Shown here: positions 42,061 through 53,262 of the stretch, in pieces
Layout: each line of letters begins with the position of its first letter
How positions within the stretch are numbered: the first letter of the stretch is position 1
From: Phytophthora quininea
Taxonomy: Eukaryota; Oomycota; Peronosporomycetes; Peronosporales; Peronosporaceae
Assembly (NCBI GenBank): GCA_011947345.1
Contig: JAAVTG010000521.1
Span: forward strand, 1 to 64,000
Direction of reading: 5' to 3'
DNA length: 64,000 nucleotides
Notes under the pieces: model-generated
What the model saw: only the letters and a program-made list of their open reading frames with translations
Told to the model about the DNA's origin: nothing
Database searches by the model: none
Made by a program: the position numbers and the translations under genes

Positions 42061-44280
42061 GAGACTGAATGCAGGGGGTGCCGTAGGTGAAGCAATGAAC
42101 AAGGTGAAGCATTTCGATGAAATCCTCTCCTCACACGTCACATTTTGGCACACGTCGCATAGATACTGTATTGGTTGATATTCTCAAAATTTGTGCCTTT
42201 GATTGGCCCAATTATGCCATTCTCGATTGTGAAACATGTCTGCGCCATTGCTGGCGGTGTCGGTGGTGTTCCGCTGCAGGTTCGGAGTTTCGTCGCTGGA
42301 TCACGTGATCGCCGCAGTCTCCGAGTATCTGGACACGTCTGTGGAGCTGCCTCTGTCGACAGCCTGCAGATTTAACTCTCTACGGCTTCTGGACCGCATC
42401 TGGACAAGTGTCGACATCAACCTTCACGATGCCATCCCCTGGTCTCTCCGAAACAACGAAACGTACTACCCACTATCAAGTTCTTCTTTAGAGGAGCTGG
42501 GTGAAGCTTCGCGTTGGTCGGTTCGGAGACTGATGCGGTCCGAGAGATGCTACCAACAGCTGCAGTTCACTAGTTCCCTCTCTGAAGCTGCACGACTGAA
42601 GAGTTTGGAGATGGTAAAGTGGATCTTCAGTCACATGAAGGACTTTGTGGTGACGTTGAGAGCTGTGGAGGAGGCTGCAGCAGTGGGGGCGTTGGACATT
42701 CTTCAATATTACAAAGCCAGCGACATCGATATTCACAGAGAGAAGGGCGCTGGATACGACCAATTGGTTCCACTTCGTGAAGTAGAGTGGGGCGGAAATG
42801 AAGTAGAGAAGGCAGCTTTAGGAGGTCATCGAGAGACAGTGCTTTGGCTGTGTGAGGATATGCGCCGCTCAGTAGTTCCCTGCAAAGGAAGGTACTGAAG
42901 GCTGCGGTGGCGTCTGGAGATGTTGAGCTATTGGAGTATTTGGTTAACCGCTATGGTAAACATCCGCGAGAGGGATACTTCGAAGCAGCTGCTAATGGTC
43001 ATGTTGAGATGCTGCGCTGGTGGACCCAAAGATGCTATGAACCATTTAAGCCTGGGGCGCTGTTCAAAGCTTCCCAAGCAGGAAGGTTAACTATTGTGCA
43101 ATGGGTCATTGAAAACGCCTGGAACGGAGGTGAGAGCGACTCCGACGACGACGCTATCGAGGATATTCGAAAAGAGGTCGATCTGTGTATCCATGCGGCT
43201 GTCATCAATGGTCATTTGGCTGTCGCCAAGTTCCTATGTGTATACGCCGACACGCCACTACTACTACACAGCTCAGGTGATTTCTGGGAGCATCCAGGAT
43301 CGCATAACTTGCTGGAGGAAGTAGAGGAAGAGCTTGGAGGTATTCAGGAAGCTGCTTATGTTTCAGCTAAGACCATGGTTCTTGCGACACAGAGGGGTAT
43401 CTAGACGTTGTGCAGTGGCTGTACGAAGAGTTTGGGACTGGTCCCTATGTTAACCTCTTGACGTACACCTACAGAGGACAGAGCTGTCATGCGATCGACG
43501 CAGCTGCCGAGAACGGGCATTTGGAGGTTGTGCGATACTTGGCTTTGGCGGTCAGTCAAATGGAGCCTTCCAGCTCGGTCCGAGCGATGGACGGCGCTGC
43601 TTCTCGAGGCCACTTGAATGTCGTTCAGTGGCTTCACAACAATCGGACCGAAGGATGCACGACGGACGCCATGGACGGAGCTGCCACAAATGGTCACCTT
43701 GAGGTGGTTGAGTGGCTGCACACCAACCGGAACGAGGGCTGCACGATCGATGCGATGGACGGTGCTGCCAGTAATGGCCATCTCGATGTCGTTAAATGGC
43801 TGCACGAAAATACCGAAGCAGGATGCACAGCGGCAGCGATGGATGGTGCTGCTAGTGGAGGCCACCTTGACGTTGTCAAGTGGTTGCACGAGAATCGGAG
43901 TGAAGGCTGCACGACCAAAGCGATGGACGGCGCGGCTGCTTGCGGAGCTCTGGACGTCGTCAGTTGGCTGCACCGGAATCGGTTCGAGGGCTGCACGACG
44001 CTGGCGATGGACGAAGCTGCTCGGCACGGTCACCGCCACGTGCTCCGATGGCTGCATGAGAATCGCACGGAAGGCTGCACGACGTCAGCTATGGACAACG
44101 CTGCGTTAAGTTGCCACTTTGAAACAGTCATGATGTTGAGTGCTGCGAGAAGTGAGGGCTGCACGAATGCCGTTCAAGACGTGCCGCATTGGACAGGAAT
44201 GGTTAGTTGGCTTGCCGAGAGATACCCTGGAATATCGATGTATAGAGAAGCTGGAGGAGAGAGTAGCGAACACGGCGATT
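41656..44280. repeat. Left arm of a large inverted duplication (right arm 57898-60370)
   Basis: Coiled-coil gene, spacer and ankyrin-like gene recur in reverse at 57898-60370. The spacer with TTGATTGGCC and CCATTCTC before the ATG is also conserved. The copies differ by scattered substitutions and indels, so it is older than the 1.3-kb effector pair. Confidence 0.8.
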
Positions 44281-44282
44281 AA
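42236..44282 (+). pseudogene. Ankyrin-like repeat protein, two frame breaks
   Basis: It starts MSAPLLAVSVVFRCRFGVSS; the N-terminal 220 residues are a degenerate repeat region. A one-base loss near 42889 (the right arm has an extra A) and a break near 43400 (shared with the right arm) divide it into frames 42236-42898, 42907-43404 and 43410-44282. The last has regular units like MDGAASNGHLDVVKWLHEN and EGCT, 28 residues each. Such repeats bind other proteins. It may be read as three pieces; a working full-length product is unlikely. Confidence 0.7.
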
Positions 44283-45062
44283 GATGAAGATGAAGAAGAG
44301 GAAGGTGATGGCGACAACTAGGGCGTACGAACCTCTGGCATGGAATTCATGTTTGTGTGTCGGTCGGTAGCGTGTCGGTGAATTGCCATGAGTCAGAGCC
44401 ACTGGCTCTTGAGACAGAAATTGTCGTATTGTTGCGGATGAACAGCAACGAGCTGCAAAAGTGCTAAACCAAGTAAACTTGCGACGCTATGTAATCAATA
44501 TATAAGAAAAAGCTCGCAGAAGCGATTGCAGTGCATCGACTTCAACTAGTGATGCCATACTGGATATAGAGGGCAAGCGTCCGCATCTACTTCTGCTTCG
44601 TTGTGCCGTCTTTCGAGTTGAAATCGACTGGTGCAGAGCGACCGACACTGCTTGAGCAAGGAGTGGGAGGCCTCGAACTGTCGTCAGAGGACGGGTCCTG
44701 CAGAGTCGGAGGGCGATTCGCAAGCAGCGAAAACCGCATGCAAGAACTCCAAATGTCCCCGTTCTTATTTCTGTTTTGCATTGTGTGCGGTCATCGCTGC
44801 AGTTGCCACCAAGGCACGTCTACCAGCTCTACATCGAAAGAATCTCATGAGTACCGGCCAGCCCGGGCCGATTCAACGTGCACTTCGATGCAACTGGCCC
44901 CGCCCACTTGAATCCCGTCCAGCTGGTCGACAGATCAGTCAACGTCGAATTGGCCTCTTGTGCTCGTGGTTATCGTCCACACTGGACGGTCTCCATCCAC
45001 CACTTTCGAATCGTCCTCTTGGCCAACATAACGCAGAGACCAGTGATTTGCCAGTCCACGAG
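44283..45062. other. Spacer before the START gene cluster
   Basis: The long frame entering from 44631 is in phase with the START gene but lacks family similarity, so I treat it as upstream sequence. No other gene was seen. Confidence 0.4.
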
Positions 45063-46283
45063 ATGACCAAGCGCTTCGCGAATCCGTTCCAGCCGCTGAA
45101 TCTCAACGGCACTGCAGCCGATGAGCTGGAACGCCTCGCGAGGGTGTTCGTACAGGACCATATCGGTCTCTACGAGCACTTTTTGAACGAGGAGAACAGT
45201 CGCGTGGACCCGCAGCGATGGAAGTTGGTCAGTGAACAAGGCGCTGTCCGGGCGTATGGAGAACGACGGGGAAGTGCTGATGACGGCTCCAGCTCCAGCG
45301 GTGACGATGTGCCGCTGCATACCGACACCCCGACGTCGGATCTGCCGACGATTTTGGTCACGGGGACCGTATTAGGTGACCTCGAGGACGCTATCTACGG
45401 GTATATCTGCCCTACGCTGGACATGATGCGAGTCAAAACTTCATACGTCCACGACCAACTGGTTGGAGCGCATGTCCTAGCGACGATCGTGCCGCAGACC
45501 CCTGAAGATCCGTTCCGGGCGGTGACGGTCAAGTGGATGGAGAAAGGTCAACGACTACCCGTTCGAGCCATGGTCAAGAACCGCGACTTTGTGTATATGG
45601 AGTCTACAGGCGTCGACTACCTTCGAAATGGGGAGCGAGTCGGCTATCAGTTGATCCACTCGGTGCAGTTCCTGGAGACGCCGCCGTTGGATCAGTACAT
45701 TCGAGGCAACATGTCCATGTGCGCAGTCTACCGCCAGAAGGACCCGTACTCGACCGAAGTGTTCATCAAAGGGTATTTGAACCCTGCGGGAGGTCTAATG
45801 CGGTCGATCGTGCTGCATTCGGCGGCTGCAGCTCTCCTATCAGTGACCAAGAACGTCTACTGTGCTCAGATGAAGAAGCTGGTCTGGACGATCCGCAATC
45901 GCCGGCTGACAATCTCCGGGAGCGCGCCCTCCAAGATGGCGAAAGCTTCCGACACATGTGTGACCTGCAAGCACTCGCCCAAGCTGACGGAGCATCTACT
46001 AGGTGGCAAGAAGCGGAAACGCACGTGCAAGATCTGCTTCCAGTACGTCTGCAAGTCGTGTCGAGAAGTTCGCAAATTGTGCTTCATGCTCCCCGATCAT
46101 CGTCTGGTGGAGCAAGAAGTCTCTTTCTGTGGCCCGTGCTTGAAGGAGGCACTGTCGATAAAGGCCCTAGCGGTGGCTCGAGATGAAGTCGTGACTCGAA
46201 GCGATCTGTACGAGTGGAATGAGACCTACGCCAGCTCCTCCGGGACCGAGATCGTGCCCATCGACGATCTCAACGACCACTAA
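45063..46283 (+). CDS. START-like plus FYVE-like zinc finger protein 1
   Basis: I chose ATG 45063 (MTKRFANPFQPLNLNG) because it lines up with the start of the other four members; the frame is open to 44631. The product is 406 residues. Residues about 1-270 are START-like (WKLVSEQGAVRAYGE, EDAIYGYI, RDFVYMESTGVD). Residues about 299-355 have four CxxC pairs (CVTC, CKIC, CKSC, CGPC), a FYVE-like binuclear finger without the basic RHHCR motif, so phosphoinositide binding is doubtful. It ends IDDLNDH, lacking the EFFG tail of its relatives. Family role: probably lipid or membrane binding; unproven. Confidence 0.75.
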   Translation: MTKRFANPFQPLNLNGTAADELERLARVFVQDHIGLYEHFLNEENSRVDPQRWKLVSEQGAVRAYGERRGSADDGSSSSGDDVPLHTDTPTSDLPTILVTGTVLGDLEDAIYGYICPTLDMMRVKTSYVHDQLVGAHVLATIVPQTPEDPFRAVTVKWMEKGQRLPVRAMVKNRDFVYMESTGVDYLRNGERVGYQLIHSVQFLETPPLDQYIRGNMSMCAVYRQKDPYSTEVFIKGYLNPAGGLMRSIVLHSAAAALLSVTKNVYCAQMKKLVWTIRNRRLTISGSAPSKMAKASDTCVTCKHSPKLTEHLLGGKKRKRTCKICFQYVCKSCREVRKLCFMLPDHRLVEQEVSFCGPCLKEALSIKALAVARDEVVTRSDLYEWNETYASSSGTEIVPIDDLNDH

Positions 46284-46906
46284 CAAACAATTTCTGCATA
46301 ATGTATCGTAGTGCGTCAGTGCGTAGTTAAACACTCTAATATGAACCAGGAAGCGCCATTGTTGTAGCGCTTCAACCTGTCGACTGAAGTTCAAATCGTA
46401 GTGGAGACGCCGTTGGATGGCATCAAGCGATTGCACTTCCAGCAGGCCAAGCAGCGTCAAGTACCTTTAGGAAGCTAACGTTTGTATCGCGGTCGCTTTC
46501 AGCCTTGCGGTCGCTATCGTTTTCCTCGGTCGACGTCGGCGGATCAACTTGTTAGACCGCGAGACCAGGTCAACACGTTCCACTTTGGCGGGGGAGGGAT
46601 TGGGCATTTCAACTCGTAGCATGACCACCGACTGCACCTGCTGGATCCCGCGTGCGCGGCACGTGCTCGTAATCAACACCAGAACGCGATCTTTCATCTC
46701 GATTCATGTCGACCGTCTCGAGTCAGCTCGAATTGCCGACACCCCGATCGTCAGACTCGTCTCGCTCTAGAAGAGACAACGCTGCCGTTCCCACTGACAG
46801 CCAGCCGCTCGCTGCTCACCAGTGTGCAATATCCTTGGTCAGCTCTTGATCGTTTCCACGTGACCTTCAGTCCCCAATCTACGGCGTCGTGGTCGAAGCG
46901 ATCGCC
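46284..46906. other. Intergenic between START genes 1 and 2
   Basis: Short frames only; it presumably contains the terminator of gene 1 and the promoter of gene 2. Confidence 0.4.
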
Positions 46907-48139
46907 ATGAAGTTCCCTCTTCCTCCGGAGACGATGCCGAGACTGCAGCTACCACTTAGAGACCAGCAGTGCATCGACAACTTGGTCACGGCGTTCGTAA
47001 GTGAGACCATCGACCAGTACCTCGAACACTTAGAAGCGTCCCGGTTTCAATCGCAGCCGATGGTCTGCAAGAAGCGCTGGAAGCAGATCCGGAAACGCGA
47101 CAATATGACCATCTTCGAAGACAAGATGGCGGCTGAGAGTATACGTCACAAAGTAAGCTTTCGGTCGCTGTTAGAGACGCCCCGGGAGCTCACCAAGATG
47201 CACGTGGTTATGGGGTTGGGTCATTGCGAAGGACTCATGGAAGACGCCGTCTACGGCTCCATTGCTCCGACCGAAGATCTCATGACGATCAAGACGGCGT
47301 ACGCTGCGGACGGTGTGGTCGACTGTCGCATCTTATCGACAATTGTAGCCCCGACACCGACAGATCCACTGCGCGAACTGCAGATCAAGTGGTGTGTGAA
47401 TGGATCGGCACCCGCAGCTTTATCGGAGCTGGGGATCGTCCGGAACCGGGACTTTGTCTACGTCGAGTCCTCTGGGATCGTCATGACCCCAACAGGCGAA
47501 CGGATTGGCTTCAACTTCCTCCATTCACTGGAGTTGGAAGGAGTCCCTGATCTACGCCACCTAGGACTCGTCCGAGCCAATTTAAGTATCTGCAGTCTCT
47601 TCCGACAGCGAGAAGAGGGCGGCGTCGAGCTGTTCTTGCAGGGTATTTGCGATCCCATGGGCGACATGAGCGCTAAGATCGCGATCCTCACGACGGCTGA
47701 AGCGATCCTGTCCTACTCGAAAGTGGTGCGTTGCGGACAGATGAAGAAGCTCAACTGGTGGCTCAACAAGAACGCCACGATCGTGTACGCTCAACCACCT
47801 GAGCGCTGCTGTGTATGCCGTAAGAATCAAAGCTACAGTCTGAAGCCAAAGAAGTTCTGCCGAGTCTGCAAAGGTCGAGTGTGCTCCAAGTGTCGTCAGC
47901 CTCAACAGCTTTGCTTCGTGGATCTCCGATCGAGGAGAGTGCGCAAGTACAAGCTCTCGTTCTGTGTGGGGTGCGTGAATACAGCTTTCTTGTTCGACAC
48001 GGCCAAGATCGCACACGACGAGTTGGAGGAAGAGAACTCGATGGAGGCCTACGAGATCGACCAAGAGTCCATTTCGCCCATGTCGTCGTTCCGATCCTCG
48101 TCGGAACTCACGGACATTCGCATGCAGTTTATCGCGTAG
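46907..48139 (+). CDS. START-like plus FYVE-like zinc finger protein 2
   Basis: 410 residues from ATG 46907 (MKFPLPPETMPRL), which matches the family start MRFPLP. START-like landmarks: WKQIRKRDNMTIFEDKM, MEDAVYGSI, VRNRDFVYVESSG, GFNFLHSLEL. Zinc pairs CCVC, CRVC, CSKC and CVGC near residues 303-355. It ends DIRMQFIA, a variant of the EFFG-type tail. The frame is intact. It sits in tandem between genes 1 and 3, the same orientation, presumably with its own promoter. Confidence 0.8.
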   Translation: MKFPLPPETMPRLQLPLRDQQCIDNLVTAFVSETIDQYLEHLEASRFQSQPMVCKKRWKQIRKRDNMTIFEDKMAAESIRHKVSFRSLLETPRELTKMHVVMGLGHCEGLMEDAVYGSIAPTEDLMTIKTAYAADGVVDCRILSTIVAPTPTDPLRELQIKWCVNGSAPAALSELGIVRNRDFVYVESSGIVMTPTGERIGFNFLHSLELEGVPDLRHLGLVRANLSICSLFRQREEGGVELFLQGICDPMGDMSAKIAILTTAEAILSYSKVVRCGQMKKLNWWLNKNATIVYAQPPERCCVCRKNQSYSLKPKKFCRVCKGRVCSKCRQPQQLCFVDLRSRRVRKYKLSFCVGCVNTAFLFDTAKIAHDELEEENSMEAYEIDQESISPMSSFRSSSELTDIRMQFIA

Positions 48140-48572
48140 GAAGTTCCTCAATCACGCAGCTAAATCGATAGGAAGCTTAGCTGCACCTGACGAAAGGCAA
48201 GTCGACGCCCGCTCAGAGAGATTAGTCCTCCCATCCGATTACTCTTCACATTCCACCTGATCAAGAGGAAGTCGGAGACGTTGCCGGCCATGCAAGTCAA
48301 AGCCAACCTCCTCCAACTGCTCTGTTTGGCTTGCGCGTTCACATGAGCGTAAAGATCGAGACCATAATCTTCGGCACAGCTTTGCGATCTGAGCCCGTCC
48401 ATGCCAAACATCCGCATGGCGCCAGCGCAGACATCCGGTTTGCCAGCGTCAGCTCATCGTGTTGGAGTCGTCCGGGCTCTGCTAAGTTGAGTCAGATCGG
48501 TCAAAGCTTCCTCTTGCTTGAATTGACGAAGACGAAACTCGACAAATAGGCTAGAACCCCACCAACATTGCC
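48140..48572. other. Intergenic between START genes 2 and 3
   Basis: No supported frame. Confidence 0.4.
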
Positions 48573-50144
48573 TTGGTGTCTCTGTTCTTGCCATATAAAG
48601 ACCACATCGTCTTGAGTTCTGCTAGCAGATCCCAAGCACGGGAAGCCGAGGGAACCTTCGCTCACATCGGGGCGGTGACCACTACACACGATCCCCCATC
48701 GCCAGCTGTGCCACTGACGCACCTGTCTGCCATTGTCTGCTCGATAGCGGAGACCTTGCCAAGTCCCGCGTTGCGTCCTCCCCACTTCACGTGGCCATTG
48801 TTTGACTTGGACGTTGCAGCAAAGCGAAGTTTTGACTTCGACTGTACTTGCGTTGGTCACCGTCGGTCGAAGTCGTCGAGGTATCGGCTGGTCCGGCGGT
48901 CTCGTTGCCAAACTACTGTCGAAAATGCGCTTCCCCTTCCTGTCGACACGTTTCCGGATCTGTGGCTGCCTCAGGACGACAAGGACGCACTGAGTAACCT
49001 CGCCAGCGTTATTGTCAGCCAAGCGTTGAAAGAGTACCAAGAATTCCGACGGCCACCGCTGAACGGCGAGATCGACGAAAGTCGGTGGAAACTCATCAAG
49101 AAACGCGACGCCATCACGTCGTACTTGGACCGGAGCGTTGGAGACTCGGCGTCGTCGCGTGAGGCAGCCCCGGAGACGGTAGGGTCGATGACCTCCTCCA
49201 CCAAATTGCATGGCGTTCTTGCGGTTGGAAACATCCACGGCTCGCTGAACGACTTAATGTACGGACTGCACCACTGCACTACCGAGCTCATGACGATCAA
49301 ATCTGCGTACATGGCCGACAAGATCGTCGACACGAAGGTGTTGGCCGAGGTCAGTGCCCCTACTGTCGATAAACCGGTGCAAAGTCTTTACCTAAAGTGG
49401 AGTGTTTCAGAGTTCGCCCCTGTATTACTTCGCAGAGTCGTTCGACCCAGAGACTTTGTGTATATGGAATCTGTTGGTATCGCGAAGGACGCAGCGACTG
49501 GAGACAGGATCGGCTACAGTCTATTGCATTCGTTGCAAATTCCGAGCATCCGTGAGCTGACCGACTACCAAATTGTTCGAGGCAACTTCTCCATCTGCGG
49601 ACTCTTTCGACAGAGATCTCCAGGTGTGGTGGAAGTGTATATGAAGGGCTTTGTGGATTCCATGGGGGATATTCACACAAGTGTGGCGATCCCAGCGACG
49701 GCAGAAGCCTTGATGTCGTATCGGAAAGGCGTCTACTGCGGACAGATGAAGAAGCTCAACTGGTTGCTGAAAACCAAGAAGACGGTCGTGCTGGACCGAG
49801 AGAGCGGCATCTGCTCGGTCTGTATGAAGACGGTCAAGATGGTATCCAGGGCTTCTGCCCATACGTGCCAAGTCTGCATGAACCACGTCTGCTCTTCGTG
49901 TAGTATCAAGCAGAAGTTGGCCTTCCTTCAGGCCCATACAAGACGAGTTGTCAGACGCAACCTCACCTTCTGTGCTCGCTGTATCCGGGTGGCAGCGCTC
50001 GCCGATGGACTTGAAGTTGCATCGGAAGAGTTACGACAGCAGAACCCGTTCGAGTACTTCGAATTGTCCTCGAACGACAGCGGAACACCAGCCTCGCCGT
50101 CCAACTCGGAGCTGCCGGACATCCAGCAAGAGTTTTTCGGTTGA
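48573..50144 (+). CDS. START-like plus FYVE-like zinc finger protein 3, start uncertain
   Basis: Family homology begins at LPLPVDTFPDLWLPQ (about 48930). The ATG expected there (48925-48927, followed by CGCTTC) is out of frame because the C run at 48933-48936 is one base short compared with other members. Translation would need an upstream in-frame ATG such as 48573, adding about 118 unrelated residues, or the gene is dead. The rest is intact: WKLIKKRDAITSYLD, VRPRDFVYMESVG, zinc pairs CSVC, CQVC, CSSC, CARC, and tail IQQEFFG. Its last 57 bases are repeated at 53157 and 57792. Confidence 0.7.
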   Translation: MVSLFLPYKDHIVLSSASRSQAREAEGTFAHIGAVTTTHDPPSPAVPLTHLSAIVCSIAETLPSPALRPPHFTWPLFDLDVAAKRSFDFDCTCVGHRRSKSSRYRLVRRSRCQTTVENALPLPVDTFPDLWLPQDDKDALSNLASVIVSQALKEYQEFRRPPLNGEIDESRWKLIKKRDAITSYLDRSVGDSASSREAAPETVGSMTSSTKLHGVLAVGNIHGSLNDLMYGLHHCTTELMTIKSAYMADKIVDTKVLAEVSAPTVDKPVQSLYLKWSVSEFAPVLLRRVVRPRDFVYMESVGIAKDAATGDRIGYSLLHSLQIPSIRELTDYQIVRGNFSICGLFRQRSPGVVEVYMKGFVDSMGDIHTSVAIPATAEALMSYRKGVYCGQMKKLNWLLKTKKTVVLDRESGICSVCMKTVKMVSRASAHTCQVCMNHVCSSCSIKQKLAFLQAHTRRVVRRNLTFCARCIRVAALADGLEVASEELRQQNPFEYFELSSNDSGTPASPSNSELPDIQQEFFG

Positions 50145-50193
50145 CAGACAACAATTATTATAACACAGTGCAGTGAATACAAACGTCCACCAT

Positions 50194-51605
50194 TTATTCG
50201 TCCTCATCTTCACTGTCTTCGTCAAAGTCGTCGGCAATTAGAGACAACGCCGGGTATCTCTCGGCAAGCCAACTAACCATTCCTGTCCAATGCGGCACGT
50301 CTTGAACGGCATTCGTGCAACCCTCACTTCTCGCAGCACTCAACATCATGACTGTTTCAAAGTGGCAACTTAACGCAGCGTTGTCCATAGCTGACGTCGT
50401 GCAGCCTTCCGTGCGATTCTCATACAGCCATCGGAGCACGTAGCGGTGACCGTGCCGAGCAGCTTCGTCCATCGCCAGCGACGTGCAGCCCTCGAACCGA
50501 TTCCGGTGCAGCCACCTGACGACGTCCAGAGCTCCGCAAGCAGCCGCGCCGTCCATCGCTTTGGTCGTGCAGCCTTCACTCCGATTCTCGTGCAACCACT
50601 TGACAACGTCGAGGTGGCCTCCACTAGCAGCACCATCCATCGCTGCCGCTGTGCATCCTGCTGTGGTATTTTCGTGCAGCCATTTAACGACATCGAGATG
50701 GCCATTACTGGCAGCACCGTTCATTGCTTCGATCGTGCAGCCCTCGCTCCGGTTGGTGTGCAGCCACTCAACCACCTCAAGGTGACCATTTGTGGCAGCT
50801 CCGTCCATGGCGTCCGTCGTGCATCCTTCGGTCCGATTGTTGTGAAGCCACTGAACGACATTCAAGTGGCCTTGAGAAGCAGCGCCGTCCATCGCTCGGA
50901 CCGAAAACCCAGGCTTGGCAGGCTTCTTCGGAGGCAACTGTTCGTTCGGTATTGGTGTCCAGATACAACAGGCGTCTTCCCATTCCCGCCGAGCCTTCTT
51001 TTCGAGGCGGCTTCGCTTCCGCCGACGTTCATCCTCTTCAGCTCCTTCCTTTGCCATCCGATCCAGATATTTCACAATGTCTAAATGGCCGTCCGTCGCT
51101 GCTGCATCGACCGCACTGTTGTAAATCCTTCGCTCGTTGTCGTAAACCCAATCAAGATTCCTCGACGGATCGATAGCAAACTCTTCGACCAGCCACTGCA
51201 CAACCTCCAAATGTCCTCTTGCTGCGGCAGTCAGCATAGTCGCCGCCGAAACAGAAGCAACGCCACTACCTATCCCAAGGTGTTTATTCAACTCTGGCCA
51301 CAATTTGATCAGCCGTCGCTTCTTCCGCGATTCATCCCTGGGGCCTAGAGGTGTGTCGACATGAGAGTGGAAGTGTTTAGCGACGTCTAGATGTCCGTTG
51401 ATAGCTGCTACGTGAATACACAAGCCAGTCTCTCCACTGACACTGGTGAGGTGTACACGTCCCCCATCATTCGTGCCATAGTCTTCCGCACGGTAGTCAA
51501 AGACTCCGTAGCTGTGTTTGTATTCATCGTCGCCGCTGTCGCTCTCAAAACCTTCGTCATCCCACGATCCTCGACGAAACCCCGGGCTTATAGTAGAATA
51601 CCAGC
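50194..51605 (-). pseudogene. Ankyrin-like protein gene, N-terminally deleted (unit 1)
   Basis: Open from about 51605 to the stop at 50194, with an acidic insert (DDEGFESDSGDDEYKHSYG), CIHVAAINGHLDVAKHF and then about ten regular 28-residue units (MDGAASGGHLDVVKWLHEN, EGCTTKA). Just upstream, in another frame, the family start appears (ASPLRVVTLVFYYKPGVSS from ATG 51666), so about 190 residues between were deleted and the frame lost. A product would need another start. It ends in an acidic tail DSEDEDE. Confidence 0.65.
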
Positions 51606-52320
51606 GTCACCACTCGCAACGGAGATGCATTTTCAGGAACAAGACGCAAAGTTTTTGTCGTCATGTTAGCATGATGGTTCACCCAGGATAACCCTTATGG
51701 TTGATCAGGAATTCCACGTTTTAACTCGGAGCTAGCAGCAGCAACCCACAACACCACTATGTGACCCTCGAATCTCCGTGCGGCGAAGGCGGAGGTGGAT
51801 ACTAGCAATCGAACGTGCGTGTGGTAGCCTGTGTCGCGTGAGCAGGTGAGAGCTTTGCCGTGTAGCCCAGCTCATTGTCACGCTGTCGAACAGTGGAGAA
51901 ACTCTACTGCGCTGCAAAAACGATGCTTGTTTCCACGTCGCAACCAAATGCTGAGTGGCTTTGCTAAATGGCTGGCCACCTGGTATACAGGAATTGCTTG
52001 CTAGTTCATCTTGATCGTGCTGTACCGGTACATGTACGATCCAGAGTTTACTCTGGGTGACAGTGTAGTAACCAGATCACATACGAAAATGCGCAGTACG
52101 AGTCTTGGTACACTTGTTCTTCTTGCAACTCGTCTGTTTGCATAACAGCCAATCCTCACGGACTGAGTAGGTATGCCTCATCCTGATCCACTCTTCCCTG
52201 ATCGTTGGACTTTGATACATGCATAGGGGACACTAGTCCCATCCTAGGATATGACTTTCGTCAACAGTGATGCTCAGTTTACCATCTTCTCACGACTCGT
52301 ACCGATTCAAGGCACTCAAT

Positions 52321-52335
52321 TCATTTCTCAATCTG
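52321..52335 (+). promoter_or_regulatory. Oomycete initiator of the secreted-protein gene, unit 1
   Basis: TCATTTCTCAATCTG fits the Inr-plus-FPR consensus (TCATTYYNCAWTTT) with one mismatch and lies 35 bp before the ATG at 52370. The same site is kept upstream of all four family copies. Confidence 0.55.
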
Positions 52336-52369
52336 CGCAGTCCTGCAACAGCCACAAGTACCCGCGACA

Positions 52370-52732
52370 ATGCACGTCTCCAAGGTCTTCACCGCAGTTG
52401 TCGCCACTCTGGTTGCCTTTAGCGCCGACATCGTATCCAGTTCGACTCCGACTGTTGCTCCAGCGAAGGAAAAAGTGTTCGTCCGGAACGTGCCGTTCAA
52501 GTACGGCAACCTCACGGGCACCATGACCATCTCCATCGACCCGGACAGTCTGACCGAACTGACTTCGACGACCGATTCTTCCAGTCTCTTCGACCTGAGC
52601 CAACTCGACACTGCCGAGTCTGCCGATGAAGATAGAGCGCTGTTCGGAAGCTCGTATCTGCAAAGGCTCATTCAATTAATGATGCGGCGGTGGAAAACGA
52701 ATTGGCGCCGACTGGAAAACGCAGAGGAATAA
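52370..52732 (+). CDS. Small secreted protein, family copy 3 (unit 1)
   Basis: A 120-residue intact frame with the same signal peptide as copies 1 and 2. Differences cluster in the acidic middle (SSLFDLSQLD for SNLNDLSQLD) and near the end (YLQRLIQLMMRRW for YLHRLVIYMVRRW). It converges with an ankyrin relic, as the copies at 38.8 and 40.4 kb do. Confidence 0.65.
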   Translation: MHVSKVFTAVVATLVAFSADIVSSSTPTVAPAKEKVFVRNVPFKYGNLTGTMTISIDPDSLTELTSTTDSSSLFDLSQLDTAESADEDRALFGSSYLQRLIQLMMRRWKTNWRRLENAEE

Positions 52733-52799
52733 ATACGATCACTTTGCCACAATAAGCTCTTGGCCATTGGCCATATTGTGCGTACAATTCCAGTCATTA

Positions 52800-53156
52800 A
52801 GCTGATTCTTTGACCTGCGTCATGGCATCGAAATTCAGTGTGGAGATGATAATGCAGAAGCAGAAGTATACTAGTTCGGCAAATGTGTTGCACCCAGCAG
52901 CTCCATTTGTAGCGTCACTCGTTGCAACCTTCAGTGCGGTCCCTGTCAGGACATTCCACACTACGAACAGATCTCATGCGTGCTGCATTATCCACCGCAC
53001 TCACAGTGCATCCTTCACGTGCAGCCACCTAACGCGCCGGTATTCCATTCATCACCTCCTTGGTTCTCATGCAACTATTTCTTAACTGCAAAGTACCCAT
53101 TGGTAGCTGCGATGCTAATTGCTTTGGTCTGCCGTCAAGTAAATGAAAGTGGAAGG
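52800..53156 (-). pseudogene. Ankyrin-like fragment (unit 1)
   Basis: Minus-strand pieces read like AIAATNGYFAVKK-type repeat units with several stops, matching the 38464-38760 relic in reverse. Only about two repeat units remain. Confidence 0.45.
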
Positions 53157-53262
53157 CCAGCCTCGCCGTCCAACTCGGAGCTGCCGGACATCCAGCAAGA
53201 GTTTTTCGGTTGACAGACAACAATTATTATAACACAGTGCAGTGAATATAAACGTCCACCAT

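Noticed and set aside
43401..44057. Long minus-strand ORF with repeats (VHR..VQPL)
   Set aside because: The repeat pattern is only the antisense image of the ankyrin-like units; similar shadows appear at 50446-51084, 53491-54153 and 58144-58781.
44631..45062. In-frame 144-codon extension of START gene 1
   Set aside because: No similarity to other members, whose proteins begin at the position equal to ATG 45063.
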